The position numbers and the translations under genes are program-made. Positions 53,647-62,842 of a DNA stretch of 64,000 bases are shown in pieces. Origin of the DNA: Rhodococcus sp. 4CII (GTDB lineage Bacteria; Actinomycetota; Actinomycetes; Mycobacteriales; Mycobacteriaceae); NCBI RefSeq assembly GCF_014256275.1, contig NZ_JACCFE010000002.1:4258001-4322000 (forward strand), given 5' to 3'. Below the pieces are notes generated by a model. The model was not told where the DNA came from. It did no database searches and was given only the letters and a program-made list of their open reading frames with translations. Each line of letters starts with the position of its first letter. The first letter of the stretch is position 1.

Positions 53647-55962
53647 CTACCGGCGCCGCCTGGACGACGACCCCGGCACCTCCAGCCACACCACCCGCTC
53701 GAGCGCGCGGAGGTCGCTCTCGATCCGCCGGAACAACTGGTACACGCCAATGAAGGCGAAGATGCCTCCCAGACACAGTGCGCGCACCGTCTCGTTCACC
53801 GCGTCGCCGGTGGTCCCGCCGACGAAACTGAGCCCGGCGACGCCGATCAACGGGACGGACGCCGCGACGGCGAGATACCGCGGCAGACTCCGGCCGAGCG
53901 CACGCATGCGGTAGCCGTCGCTTTTGCGCAACTCTCCGTGCGACAGCAGGATCGGGGACAGGCAGCGCACGGCGTAGAAGGTGAGGATGAAGAACGGGTA
54001 GGCGAGGGCGACCGCCCCGCACACGGCGAGGGACGCGAGGAGTTGCATGTACGCGCGGAACGGGATTCCGCCGGCGGTGACCTGCAGCGCGACCGGGTAG
54101 GCGACGCCGGCGACCACCCACAGTCCGAAGCTGACCACGACCGCACGGTCGCCGAGGCCGAGCGTCGCGGCCCGGGCTTTCCCCAAGATTTCGGGACTGT
54201 AGGAGCGGCCGTGACGGAGACCGCGCGGCACCGTGAACGCGAGGCGACACCAGTAGATGATCAGCACCGCACCCAGCGGGAACGCGACCCCCCCGATCAC
54301 CAGGTGCACGAGTTCGAGGTGCTGCTGCGCCTCGGCGGGCAGGGTCGCGATGATCAGCACCTTGTTGTAGTAGTAGTTGTAACCGGCCGCCAGCAGGTTC
54401 GGGATGCCGACCGCGGCGAGCACGATGGGCAGCGCCCACCGCCACATGGTGGACCGCAGGCTTCCCGGTGGTGGGTCGACGAGATCGCGGGCGTGCGGGT
54501 CGAGGCAGAGCGCGAACTGACGCGTCAGCTTCCGGCCGCTCGACCACCGGTCGTTCCGGTCCGGGGCCAGCGACTTCACGAGGATGCGGCGCAATGCGGC
54601 CGGGCAGTCCTCGGGCAGCGGCGACCGCTCCGGGTCCACTCCCCGGCATCGCGATTCGAGTAGTGCCTTCGGCGACGGCGGCGATCCGGTTCCGTCGTCG
54701 TCCGGGAACGGCCGCGCCCCGGTCAGGAGTTCCCACAACATCACCCCCAGCGCGAAGATGTCGCTGCGGGTGTCGAGGTCCGAGGCGGTCCGCGGGGAGC
54801 CCGGGTCGACCGCTTCCAGTTGCTCGGGCGACATGTAGGCGACGGAGCCGCCGATGAAGCCGCCGGCGCCGGGCGTCTCGACGCTGTCGCTCGAACTGAC
54901 ATTGAAATCGGCCAGCTTGGGGATGCCTTCGAGGCCGAGGAGCACGTTCGCCGGTTTGATGTCGCGGTGCAGGACACCGTGCTGGCGGGCGTAGTCGAGT
55001 GCGTCGGCCAGCCGGAGCCCGATCCACGCAACGGTCTCGGGCCACGACAGGGCGGCGATGTCGTCCCGCACACTCGAGTACTCGGGCCGGATCTCTCCTC
55101 GCGTCTCCAGAATGCGGTCGATCGAATCGAGGAGCAGCTTCCCCGACCGCTGCTCGGGCGGCGTCTTGCGGACCAGCCGCACCACGTCGAGGAGGGTGCC
55201 GCCGGGAACGTATTCCATGAACAGCACCCGCAGCTGGCGGTCCTCGAGCAGGCGTTGGTCGAAGACGCGGACGATGTAGGGGTGGTCGAGCTGCGCCAGC
55301 ATCTGTGGCTCGTTGCCGATGTTGCGGGAGATCTTCAACGCCACCCACCGTTGCATCGACCGTTGCCGGGCGAGGAACACCCGTGCGAACGCGCCGCGGC
55401 CCAGCTCCACCATGAGATCGAAATCGTCGAGACGCTTCCCGACGTCGAGGTCGTCCCGCGGCCCGAGTTCGGCGGCGGCGGTGCGACGGTCCAGGGTGCG
55501 CCGGTCGTGTTCGAGCAGGCTCTCGAACCGGGCCGCCTGCTGCGGGTATTCGGTCAGATATTCGTCGGCTTCGACCTCGACGCCACTCAGGCGCCGAACG
55601 CGGTACTCGAGGTAAACGAGTTCCGGAGGCAAGGGCGCGGCGAGCAGTTCCGGGAAGTCGAGGCAGTAGTCGGCGATGCGCTTGGGGCGGCCCGAACGCA
55701 GCCACCGGTACTCGAGGTCCACCTTGATCAACTCGATCAGCGCGGCACGCCTGATCGCGGCGGTGTCGGGCAGATACTCCGTGAGCTCGGCGGGCGAACC
55801 GGACGATTCCCAATCCGCGACGAGGCGTTCGACGCCGCTCTCGACGACGAACACGGGTTCGGCGCCCGACGTCGTCGTCGACGGCGGCAGCTGGGTGTCC
55901 TGACCCAGTTCGGTGGGCGGCCCAGACGCGATCGTCGAATCACTCGGCGGGCGATCGTTCAT
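53647..55962 (-). CDS. Membrane Ser/Thr protein kinase with planctomycete-like N-terminal region
   Basis: 771 aa. Residues about 1-170: non-kinase region with LEYRWLRSGRPKRIADYCLD and VEVEADEYLTEYPQ, a two-part DYLxxFP-like motif I associate with planctomycete kinases. Kinase domain about 181-470: glycine loop LGRGAFARVFLA, K210 (VALK), HRDIKPAN with D334. The DFG motif is DFN (D352-N354), also a planctomycete habit. A hydrophobic C-terminal part (about 515-750) has about six membrane helices from WRWALPIVLAAVGIPNLL onward. No PASTA domain. Alone in its transcription unit; target unknown. Start ATG 55962. Confidence 0.87.
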   Translation of the reverse strand: MNDRPPSDSTIASGPPTELGQDTQLPPSTTTSGAEPVFVVESGVERLVADWESSGSPAELTEYLPDTAAIRRAALIELIKVDLEYRWLRSGRPKRIADYCLDFPELLAAPLPPELVYLEYRVRRLSGVEVEADEYLTEYPQQAARFESLLEHDRRTLDRRTAAAELGPRDDLDVGKRLDDFDLMVELGRGAFARVFLARQRSMQRWVALKISRNIGNEPQMLAQLDHPYIVRVFDQRLLEDRQLRVLFMEYVPGGTLLDVVRLVRKTPPEQRSGKLLLDSIDRILETRGEIRPEYSSVRDDIAALSWPETVAWIGLRLADALDYARQHGVLHRDIKPANVLLGLEGIPKLADFNVSSSDSVETPGAGGFIGGSVAYMSPEQLEAVDPGSPRTASDLDTRSDIFALGVMLWELLTGARPFPDDDGTGSPPSPKALLESRCRGVDPERSPLPEDCPAALRRILVKSLAPDRNDRWSSGRKLTRQFALCLDPHARDLVDPPPGSLRSTMWRWALPIVLAAVGIPNLLAAGYNYYYNKVLIIATLPAEAQQHLELVHLVIGGVAFPLGAVLIIYWCRLAFTVPRGLRHGRSYSPEILGKARAATLGLGDRAVVVSFGLWVVAGVAYPVALQVTAGGIPFRAYMQLLASLAVCGAVALAYPFFILTFYAVRCLSPILLSHGELRKSDGYRMRALGRSLPRYLAVAASVPLIGVAGLSFVGGTTGDAVNETVRALCLGGIFAFIGVYQLFRRIESDLRALERVVWLEVPGSSSRRRR

Positions 55963-56130
55963 GGCGGTTCGATTCCGGGCGGGCGGATTCCAGGCGATGA
56001 AGGGGTGTGCACTTGCCAGGGTATTCCTGACGGTGCGTCGAGGGGACGGATAAGGCCGCGTCACGACCGCCTCCGGCTGCTGCTGTGTCTCAGATCCGAC
56101 GAGAACCGGGCCGGGAAGATTGCGCGACTG

Positions 56131-56700
56131 TCACAGTGCGTCGATGCAACCCTCGACGACGGTGGCGCAGATCTCCGGTTGGCCACCCGATTTCACGAGC
56201 ACGCTGAGGCCGATCACCGAGGCCAGCATTTGACGAGCTGCGATGTCGGCGGACCGGCTCTTGTCGAATTCCCCGGACTCCTGTCCATGCTCGATCGCGC
56301 GCCTGAAGACTTCCTCGATCCGAGTGAACAGCTCGTCCGCGATGCGGTTCACCTCGTCGTCGGCCGTGCCGAGTTCTGCCGCGGCATTGACCATGACGCA
56401 CCCCCGCCGGTGCTCGCCGACCCCGGCGAGGGCAGTCATCGCCACCCCGAGGCGAGGCCTCAACGGGCCAGGCGCGGCGAACAGGTCGGCGAGGTATTCG
56501 AGTCGCATTTCGCTGTAGCGCCGAAGCGCTCGCAGAAACAAGGCGTGCTTGCTCCCGAATGTGTTGTAGAGACTGCCCTTGCCGATTCCCATTTCGCCGG
56601 CGAGTTCCTGGGGAGTCGTCGCGGCGTATCCCTGGAGCCAGAACAGGTCCATCGCCTTGTCAACCGCCACATCCGTACTGAAGAGCATCGGTCTAGCCAC
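56131..56700 (-). CDS. TetR-family regulator
   Basis: 189 aa with GTG 56700 (ATG 56688 alternative). HTH: AVDKAMDLFWLQGYAATTPQ, LAGEMGIGKGSLYNTFGSKH, the AcuR/NemR-like class. CVMVNAAAEL in the C-terminal domain carries a cysteine (GCVMVN) that in relatives senses electrophiles. Two near-identical palindromes lie in the region shared with the TehA-type transporter gene, so it likely represses both itself and the transporter. No Shine-Dalgarno, possibly leaderless. Confidence 0.88.
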   Translation of the reverse strand: MARPMLFSTDVAVDKAMDLFWLQGYAATTPQELAGEMGIGKGSLYNTFGSKHALFLRALRRYSEMRLEYLADLFAAPGPLRPRLGVAMTALAGVGEHRRGCVMVNAAAELGTADDEVNRIADELFTRIEEVFRRAIEHGQESGEFDKSRSADIAARQMLASVIGLSVLVKSGGQPEICATVVEGCIDAL

Positions 56701-56728
56701 CGAAGTAGGTTAACCCGCGACCGTGTTT

Positions 56729-56740
56729 GACCTCAAGGTC
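56729..56740. promoter_or_regulatory. TetR operator 1
   Basis: GACCTCAAGGTC in the context TTGACCTCAAGGTCGATAAC. Same consensus as the site 43 bp away. Confidence 0.65.
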
Positions 56741-56771
56741 GATAACTAATAAGGTAGCCGCGAGCGTATTA

Positions 56772-56783
56772 GACCCAAGGGTC
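56772..56783. promoter_or_regulatory. TetR operator 2
   Basis: GACCCAAGGGTC in the context TAGACCCAAGGGTCAATAAC. Centre is 43 bp (about four turns) from operator 1, on the side of the transporter gene. Confidence 0.65.
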
Positions 56784-56843
56784 AATAACTCGGTGCACAC
56801 CCCGCATGCCCGGGAATCTCCGCCCAGCCAGGAAGGCATTTCA

Positions 56844-57827
56844 ATGGCAGCCCATTCCAAGAGCGTTGCCCGCGAGCCGGGCTCGCGCACCCATTTCCCA
56901 CTGAACTCCCTCGCGATCCCGCTGGGTCTCGCAGGCCTTGCCCAGGTCTGGTCCGTCGCTACGGCCGCGCTCGGAACTCCATTCGCCCTCACTCAGGCGT
57001 TCTGGCTGGTCGCCGCGCTCGCCTGGATCGTGATGGCGGCAGCGCACGCGCACCGCGACCGGCGCGTCGCCCTAGGGTTCTCGCATCAGCTCACCCACTT
57101 CGCGCACGGTCCGCTCGCGGCGCTGCTTCCGCTCTCCGCGATGCTGCTGGGGGCAGACCTGCACCGCACGTTTCCCCTCGCCGGTACGGTGCTGACCCTG
57201 ATCTCCATCATTGCCGCAGCCATCTTCGGTGCATGGATGATGAGCTTCTGGATGAGCGGAGAGATGGCGCTCGAATCCGTGCACGGCGGCTACTACCTGC
57301 CCATCAGCGCAGCCGGCCTCGTCGGCGCGCTCACCGCCGCCCAAACCGGTCTCGACTGGCTCGCTATCGCAAGCTTCGCGATCGGCCTGTTCTTCTGGGT
57401 GGTGATCTCCATGCTTCTGTTTCTCAGGCTCGCGTTGCGCCCCGCCATGCCCGCGCCCCTCGTCCCGACGCTCGTCATCATGATTGCTCCGCCGGCAGTT
57501 GGCGCTGCTGCATGGCTGGCCATCTCGAACGGGCAACCCGACGCTCTGTTCGGAGCGCTGACAGCAATCACGGCTTTCATGGTGATGGTCCAGGTGCCCT
57601 TGCTGCCACGCTATCGCGCTCTCCCCTTTTCACACGGTTTCTGGTCGTTCACTTTTCCCGTGGCGAGCGTCGCTGCCCTCGCCATCAGCTGGCTTCACCT
57701 CCTGCATCCGCCTGCTTGGCGAGCCGTCACCCCCGGACTACTCGCCGCTGTGACGATCTTCGTGGGGATGATCGCGGTGAAATCCATCCTGTTGATCCTC
57801 GACCCCTCGCGTCGCTCCGTGCAGTGA
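56844..57827 (+). CDS. TehA/SLAC1-type (TDT family) transporter
   Basis: 327 aa, about ten membrane helices with the family order: FPLNSLAIPLGLAGLAQVWS at the start, FSHQLTHFAHGPLAALLPLS, VHGGYYLPISAAGLVGAL and LPFSHGFWSFTFPVASVAAL. Members move tellurite-related oxyanions, sulfite or dicarboxylates, or act as anion channels; the substrate here is open. GGAAGG precedes ATG 56844. Under the divergent TetR by twin operators. Confidence 0.85.
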   Translation: MAAHSKSVAREPGSRTHFPLNSLAIPLGLAGLAQVWSVATAALGTPFALTQAFWLVAALAWIVMAAAHAHRDRRVALGFSHQLTHFAHGPLAALLPLSAMLLGADLHRTFPLAGTVLTLISIIAAAIFGAWMMSFWMSGEMALESVHGGYYLPISAAGLVGALTAAQTGLDWLAIASFAIGLFFWVVISMLLFLRLALRPAMPAPLVPTLVIMIAPPAVGAAAWLAISNGQPDALFGALTAITAFMVMVQVPLLPRYRALPFSHGFWSFTFPVASVAALAISWLHLLHPPAWRAVTPGLLAAVTIFVGMIAVKSILLILDPSRRSVQ

Positions 57828-57872
57828 CTCGCCCCGGCATTCGCCGCCACGACCGGCGAGGTACCGACGGCG

Positions 57873-58328
57873 CTACACGCAGGCGGCCGTCGATTCGCGG
57901 ACGGACACCTCTTCCGCAAATGCGGACGCGGCATCGATCAGTGCTTGTCCTGGTCGACGGCTCGCGATGTGTGGAAGTGCGGCACGCAAGCGCTCGGCAT
58001 GTTCCGGGTTCGCCACTTCCCAGTCCACACGGATCAGTTCGATGACGGCGCCGTCGTCGGCTCCCATCACGCGATCGACGTTCAAGGTCGCGGACACTGT
58101 GAGCGCGGCAGACTCGGCTATTGCGACCTCGCCGAGCAGCCGGAGCACAACCAGCGAGGCAGCGGCAATGCCGGCAAGCAGATGCTCGACCGGGTTTGCG
58201 CCGGAGTCGTGCCCGCCGTACCGCGTGGCTTCGTCGATGGTCAGCTCGTGGCTGCGCGCGGTGACCGTCGTGCCATGGGTCCCGGGCAGCGCGTGTACGA
58301 CCAGTTGTTCACGTCGAGAAGTAGTCAC
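57873..58328 (-). CDS. OsmC-family protein
   Basis: 151 aa from GTG 58328, overlapping the upstream stop (GTGA). OsmC/Ohr fold: GGHDSGANPVEHLLAGIAAA where a cysteine is usual, here followed by AASLVV: the peroxidatic cysteine of active Ohr/OsmC at this helix is replaced (ASLVVLRLL), so peroxidase activity is doubtful. Second gene of an operon with the substrate-binding protein, expressed from the conserved module at 59201-59236. Confidence 0.82.
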   Translation of the reverse strand: MTTSRREQLVVHALPGTHGTTVTARSHELTIDEATRYGGHDSGANPVEHLLAGIAAASLVVLRLLGEVAIAESAALTVSATLNVDRVMGADDGAVIELIRVDWEVANPEHAERLRAALPHIASRRPGQALIDAASAFAEEVSVRESTAACV

Positions 58329-59167
58329 CGAACCGCCTCGTAGAAGTCTGGGGTGGTGTGCCCACCCGTGTGTAGTACGCCTGTCAACCATTCGAACGCA
58401 TCCGCACCAGCGGCTTGAACATCATGTGGATCGGGACCGTATCGAGGGGACAGGTAGTCCGACAACATCCGCTGCGCATCTGTCCTGCTGCTGTCGTGCA
58501 GGAGCGACGCAACGGCATCGAGTGCGACAGGAGCCCGGTTCTTGACGTCAGCGATTGCTGCCGTTTGTGCGGCAACGACCTTCCGTACCGTCGGGTCGTC
58601 GAGGCTGGTTTTCTCCAGGTCGACTGCGATACCGGCAGTGGGGAATCTCAGGGCGGCGCCGAAGAACAACGAATCGGTGATCCCGAGCCGTGACAAGGCG
58701 CTGGGCGCGAAGGCGGAGCCCAGAACAGCCGCGTCTGCGGTTCCGGACCGCAGTGCCTCCAGTCGCTGTTGATCACCGGCGATTCCTCCAGGAAAATGCA
58801 GGACCGACGGGGCTTCGTCCCCTGCCCAGCGGGTGCTCAGCAACCTCTGGGTGAAAGCCCACACGATCGATCCTTCCGGATGCGCGGCCAGGACGGTCGG
58901 CCCGGCCGGTTGTATCCCTGCCTTTCGTGCCCAGATCCAGAACAGCGGGTGAATAGTGTGGACGAGCGCAACTTTCCAGCGGCGTTGCCCTCGAAGTGCT
59001 TCGACAAGCGAGCCGCCCAGCCCCGCAGACAACTCTGCCTCCGGATGGTCCGAGCCGGGCACCGACTCCACCTCGATCCCCAGACGGTCGTAGTAGCGCG
59101 CTCGCTTGGCGATCTCGTGGCACACCAATTCGTGGACGTTGTGATCGCGATACCCCAGGAGAATCAT
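58325..59167 (-). CDS. ABC-type substrate-binding-like protein without signal peptide (NMT1/SsuA-like)
   Basis: 280 aa from ATG 59167 (GAAGGA upstream); longer starts to 59242 lie in the operator. Periplasmic-binding-protein fold features: YYDRLGIEVESVPGSDHPEA, a SGTADAAVLGSAFAPSALSR ligand-site region, and DDPTVRKVVAAQTAAIADVK near the C terminus, as in taurine/sulfonate and thiamine-precursor binders. No signal peptide or lipobox, and no permease or ATPase genes adjacent, so it may be a cytoplasmic enzyme or sensor derived from that fold. Coupled to the OsmC-like gene. Confidence 0.7.
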   Translation of the reverse strand: MILLGYRDHNVHELVCHEIAKRARYYDRLGIEVESVPGSDHPEAELSAGLGGSLVEALRGQRRWKVALVHTIHPLFWIWARKAGIQPAGPTVLAAHPEGSIVWAFTQRLLSTRWAGDEAPSVLHFPGGIAGDQQRLEALRSGTADAAVLGSAFAPSALSRLGITDSLFFGAALRFPTAGIAVDLEKTSLDDPTVRKVVAAQTAAIADVKNRAPVALDAVASLLHDSSRTDAQRMLSDYLSPRYGPDPHDVQAAGADAFEWLTGVLHTGGHTTPDFYEAVR

Positions 59168-59200
59168 GTCCGGTCCTTCTCGGCGAGCCGTGCGTATCGT

Positions 59201-59236
59201 GTTCATGATAATGAACTTGATGCGATATTTGGAACA
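59201..59236 (-). promoter_or_regulatory. Conserved 36-bp promoter/operator module, copy 1
   Basis: Read leftward: TGTTCCAAATA at the far end, then GTTCAT-TATC-ATGAAC, a perfect 6-bp inverted repeat (59201-59216). TTCCAA and TATCAT are spaced as -35 and -10 elements (18 bp). 33 bp before the substrate-binding protein start. Twenty-six of 36 positions equal the module at 63089-63124. Confidence 0.65.
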
Positions 59237-59381
59237 AAACATAGTGATCTCGCTCGACCGCTGTCAAGCACCGCACCCGTGGCCGGTGCGAGAGGCATCT
59301 CCGATTGCGAGCACCCGAACTCGAACACTCTTGTTGCGCAGAATTATTGGATGTTGCGCGAACTCGTGGTTCGGAGCGAGC

Positions 59382-59420
59382 GCCTTCCGGATCGCCGACC
59401 CCCCGGGGTCCCCGGAAGGC
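59382..59420. repeat. Long two-part hairpin
   Basis: GCCTTCCGG (59382-59390) pairs with CCGGAAGGC (59412-59420), and inside it GACCCC (59397-59402) with GGGGTC (59405-59410). No T-run on either side. It could insulate the two divergent promoters or form a structured leader. Confidence 0.5.
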
Positions 59421-59575
59421 TTAGGTATTCCCACATGCCGCCGCACGCACGTTCTGCGGCTATATCCTTGAATGCACGCTATCGAGAGGTGAGTCCACGG
59501 GTGAATTCGCACTGGTCGCGCCGTCGGGACCAGTGCGCGGGGAACCATGAGCCGACGGGGTGAGTAGACCGTCCG

Positions 59576-62500
59576 ATGGGTGAAGGTGATCCGATCGACA
59601 CTCAGCGGTACTTCGTCCCCGCTGTCGCTTCGGAGCTGAGTGCGGCTGGTTTCGACGATGCCCAGGAGATCGGGCGCGGAGGCTTCGGCGTGGTCTACCG
59701 CTGCACCCAGGCGGAATTGGATCGCACGGTGGCGGTGAAGGTCCTCACCGTCGAGCTCGACGAGGAGAACCGGGCCCGGTTCTTCCGGGAACAGCGGGCG
59801 ATGGGCCGGCTGACCGGGCACCCGAACATCGTGGGCGTGCTGCAGGTCGGTGCCACCGGCAGTGGGCGTCCCTACATCGTCATGCAGTATCACCCGCAGG
59901 ATTCGCTCGATGTGCGCATCCGTCGCGGCGGTCCGCTGTCGCTGGAGAATGTGCTGCGGCTGGGGGTGAAAATCGCCGGCGCGGTGGAAACGGCGCACCG
60001 GCTCGGCATCCTGCATCGGGACATCAAACCCGGGAACATTCTGCTCACCGACTACGGCGAACCGGCGTTGACCGATTTCGGTATCGCGCACATCACCGGC
60101 GGCTTCCAGACCGCCACCGGTGCCGTCACCGGATCGCCGGCCTACACCGCGCCGGAGGTCCTCGAGGGCGACCCGCCGAGCCCGGCGGCAGATGTCTACG
60201 GCCTCGGCGCCACCTTGTTCAGTGCTTTGACCGCTCACGCCGCGTTCGAACGTCGCGACAGTGAGCAGGTGGTCGCGCAGTTCCTGCGGATCACCACGCA
60301 ACCGGTACCCGACCTGCGCGAGCACGGGATCCCCGACGACGTGGCCGACACGATCGCCCGCGCGATGTCCCGGACGCCCGGCGCGCGCCCGGCCACGGCA
60401 GCGGCCTTCGGGGAGGAACTGCGACGGCTCCAACTCGATCACGGCATTCCGGTCGACGAGATGGCCCTCCACACCGCGCGGGGTTCGGCACGCGACCAGG
60501 CGCAGCGAGTATCGAAACTGCCGCGGTCGCCGGCTCCCTCCGCGCCGGTCGCGACGGGAAGGCTCCCTCTGGAACTGACCAGTTTCGTCGGCCGTCGGCA
60601 CGAACTCACCGAGGCGAAGAACCTGCTCGCCGGATCGCGGCTGGTGACGTTGACGGGGATCGGCGGAGTCGGCAAGACGCGGCTGGCGATGCGGGTCGCG
60701 TCGGCTGTCCGGCGCGAGTATGCCGACGGGGTACGCCTGGTCGAGTTGGGTGAACTGCACGACGAGTCGTCGCTGGTCGACACGGTGGCCGCCGCCATGG
60801 GGCTGCGGGATCACTCGGGCAGGCCGCTGCGTGAGGTCCTCGTCGAGCACCTGGCGGTACTGGAACTGCTGCTGGTTCTCGACAACTGCGAGCACTTGGT
60901 GGACGCCGTGGCGGAACTCGCCGGCGTTCTGTTGCACACCTGTCCGGGGCTGCGGATCCTCGCCACCAGCCGCGAACCTCTCGGCATGGGCGGGGAGGCG
61001 CTGCTGCGGGTTCCGCCGCTGGCGGTGCCGGATACCGCCCGGCGGCCCTCCCTGCGGGGGTTGACCAAATACGATGCGGTGTCGTTGTTCGCCGAACGCG
61101 CTGCTGCCGCGGTTCCCGGTTTCGTACTCACCGAGGACAACGTGGCGGCGGTGGCGGGGATCTGCCGCCGGCTCGACGGGTTGCCGTTGCCGATCGAGTT
61201 GGCGGCCGCCCGGTTGCGTGCGATGTCGCCCGAGCAGATCCTGCAGCGGCTCACCGACCGCTATGCCCTGCTGACCCGTGGAAGCCGGGGTGCGCCGACG
61301 CGGCAGCAGACGCTGCGATTGTCCGTCGACTGGAGCTTCGAGTTGTGCAGCGCCGGTGAGCAACTGGTGTGGGGTCGGGTATCGGTGTTCGCGGGGAGCT
61401 TCGAACTCGATGCGGCAGAGCAGGTGTGCGGTGACGGCCTCGAGCCGGACGAGTTGCTGGACACGTTGACGTCGTTGGTGGAGAAGTCGATTCTGATCCG
61501 CGAGGAATCCGGTGCGGTGGTGCGGTTCCGGATGCTCGAGACCCTCCGCGAGTACGGCTGTGAGAAGCTGCAGCAGGCGGGCGAATTCCTCTCCATGCGC
61601 CGACTGCACCGGGACTGGTACGAGGCGCTGGCGCTGGCCGCGGAGGCAGAGTGGATCAGTGCCCATCAGCTCGACTGGATCGCCCGGCTGAAGCGGGAAC
61701 AGCCGAATCTTCGGGAGGCCCTCGAATTCAGCCTTGCCGACGATCCCGCTGCCGGCCTGCGTACCGCCGCCGCACTGTTCTTGTTCTGGGGCTCCCAGGG
61801 CTTGTACAACGAGGGGCGGCGCTGCTTCGGTCAGCTGCTCGCCCGCCAGAGCGGCCCACCGACCGTCGAGCGGGTCAAGGCACTCCAGCGCGCCAGCATG
61901 ATGGCCAATGTGCAGGGTGACCTCGAGGCCGGAGCCGCGCTCGTGGCGGAGGGTCGTGCGCTCGCCGCGCACACGAGCGATCCCATGATGCGCGCTCTCG
62001 TTGCCTATTCCGCCGGCATGCTCGCCCTCTACAGCGGTGAGCTGGCGAGTGCGGCCTCGCACCTCGAAACCGCACTCGCAGAGTTCAGCGAGCGCGGAGA
62101 TCGACTGTTCGAAGTAGCAGCCCTGTACCCGTTGGGGTTGGCGTACGGACTCCGCGGCTTGACGGACCCGGCGATCGAACACCTCGAGCGTGTTCTCGCG
62201 ATCACCCAGCAGCACGGCGAGAAGATGTACCGGTCGCACTCGTCGTGGGCCCTGGGTATCGCCGTGTGGCGCCAGGGCGATACCGATCGCGCGGTCCGAG
62301 TGCTCGAGCAGTCATTGATACTGACCCGGCAGGTGCACGGCCCACGCGTCGCCGCAGCCGGTCTCGAGGCCCTTGCCTGGATCGCCTGCGGACTCCACGA
62401 CGAACCGAGGGCTGCGGTTCTGCTGGGAGCCGCAGAAGGGCTGGCGCGGTCGGTGGGAAGCGACGTGGTGATCTACTCCGATCTGCTTGTCTACCATGAC

Positions 62501-62842
62501 GAATGCGACCAGAAGTCGCGACGGAAACTGGGGGAGAAAGCATTCGGAGCGGCCCACCGCAAGGGGGAACAGCTCGGTTTCGACGCGGCAATCGCCTACG
62601 CCCTCCACGAACATCCGCCCGGCACCCCCGCGCCCGGCACCGATACGTCGACGCGACTGACCAAGCGGGAACGCCAAGTCGCCGACCTCGTCGCAGAAGG
62701 CCTGACCAACCAGGCCATCGCCGACCGCCTGGTGATCTCGCCGCGCACCGCGCAGGGGCATGTCGAGCACATCCTGGCCAAACTGGGTTTCACCTCCCGA
62801 GCACAGGTCGCGGCCTGGGTCGTGGAGCAAACCGACGCATAA
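59576..62842 (+). CDS. PknK-like fusion: Ser/Thr kinase, AAA/NB-ARC ATPase, TPR-like repeats, LuxR HTH
   Basis: 1088 aa cytoplasmic signalling protein. Kinase domain about 26-290 with intact catalytic set: IGRGGFGVVY, K55, HRDIKPGN with D149, DFG at D167. Then a STAND-type ATPase: SFVGRRHELTEAKNLL, P-loop GIGGVGKT (361-368), LLVLDNCEHL, LATSREPLGM. Helical TPR-like region about 660-1000. LuxR-type HTH about 1028-1085 (LTKRERQVADLVAEGLTNQA, VISPRTAQGHVEHILAKL). The layout is that of M. tuberculosis PknK with an added true LuxR end. ATG 59576; GTG options upstream unlikely. Flanked by the two genes that share the 36-bp module, which makes it a candidate regulator of them. Confidence 0.9.
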   Translation: MGEGDPIDTQRYFVPAVASELSAAGFDDAQEIGRGGFGVVYRCTQAELDRTVAVKVLTVELDEENRARFFREQRAMGRLTGHPNIVGVLQVGATGSGRPYIVMQYHPQDSLDVRIRRGGPLSLENVLRLGVKIAGAVETAHRLGILHRDIKPGNILLTDYGEPALTDFGIAHITGGFQTATGAVTGSPAYTAPEVLEGDPPSPAADVYGLGATLFSALTAHAAFERRDSEQVVAQFLRITTQPVPDLREHGIPDDVADTIARAMSRTPGARPATAAAFGEELRRLQLDHGIPVDEMALHTARGSARDQAQRVSKLPRSPAPSAPVATGRLPLELTSFVGRRHELTEAKNLLAGSRLVTLTGIGGVGKTRLAMRVASAVRREYADGVRLVELGELHDESSLVDTVAAAMGLRDHSGRPLREVLVEHLAVLELLLVLDNCEHLVDAVAELAGVLLHTCPGLRILATSREPLGMGGEALLRVPPLAVPDTARRPSLRGLTKYDAVSLFAERAAAAVPGFVLTEDNVAAVAGICRRLDGLPLPIELAAARLRAMSPEQILQRLTDRYALLTRGSRGAPTRQQTLRLSVDWSFELCSAGEQLVWGRVSVFAGSFELDAAEQVCGDGLEPDELLDTLTSLVEKSILIREESGAVVRFRMLETLREYGCEKLQQAGEFLSMRRLHRDWYEALALAAEAEWISAHQLDWIARLKREQPNLREALEFSLADDPAAGLRTAAALFLFWGSQGLYNEGRRCFGQLLARQSGPPTVERVKALQRASMMANVQGDLEAGAALVAEGRALAAHTSDPMMRALVAYSAGMLALYSGELASAASHLETALAEFSERGDRLFEVAALYPLGLAYGLRGLTDPAIEHLERVLAITQQHGEKMYRSHSSWALGIAVWRQGDTDRAVRVLEQSLILTRQVHGPRVAAAGLEALAWIACGLHDEPRAAVLLGAAEGLARSVGSDVVIYSDLLVYHDECDQKSRRKLGEKAFGAAHRKGEQLGFDAAIAYALHEHPPGTPAPGTDTSTRLTKRERQVADLVAEGLTNQAIADRLVISPRTAQGHVEHILAKLGFTSRAQVAAWVVEQTDA

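Larger units (their letters stand above)
59168..59575. promoter_or_regulatory. 408-bp intergenic region upstream of the substrate-binding protein and PknK-like genes
   Basis: No credible gene. It contains the leftward promoter/operator module at 59201-59236, a strong hairpin at 59382-59420, and must hold the rightward promoter of the kinase-regulator gene at 59576. Confidence 0.6.

Noticed and set aside
53153..55813. 886-codon - strand frame over the kinase gene
   Set aside because: Alternative frame of the kinase gene, Arg/Pro-rich, no motif.
59264..62239. Very long open frame (991 codons) on the - strand opposite the PknK-like gene
   Set aside because: It is the mirror of a GC-rich real gene; its translation is Arg/Gln/His-rich without any family motif, and the + strand frame has full kinase, P-loop and HTH motifs.
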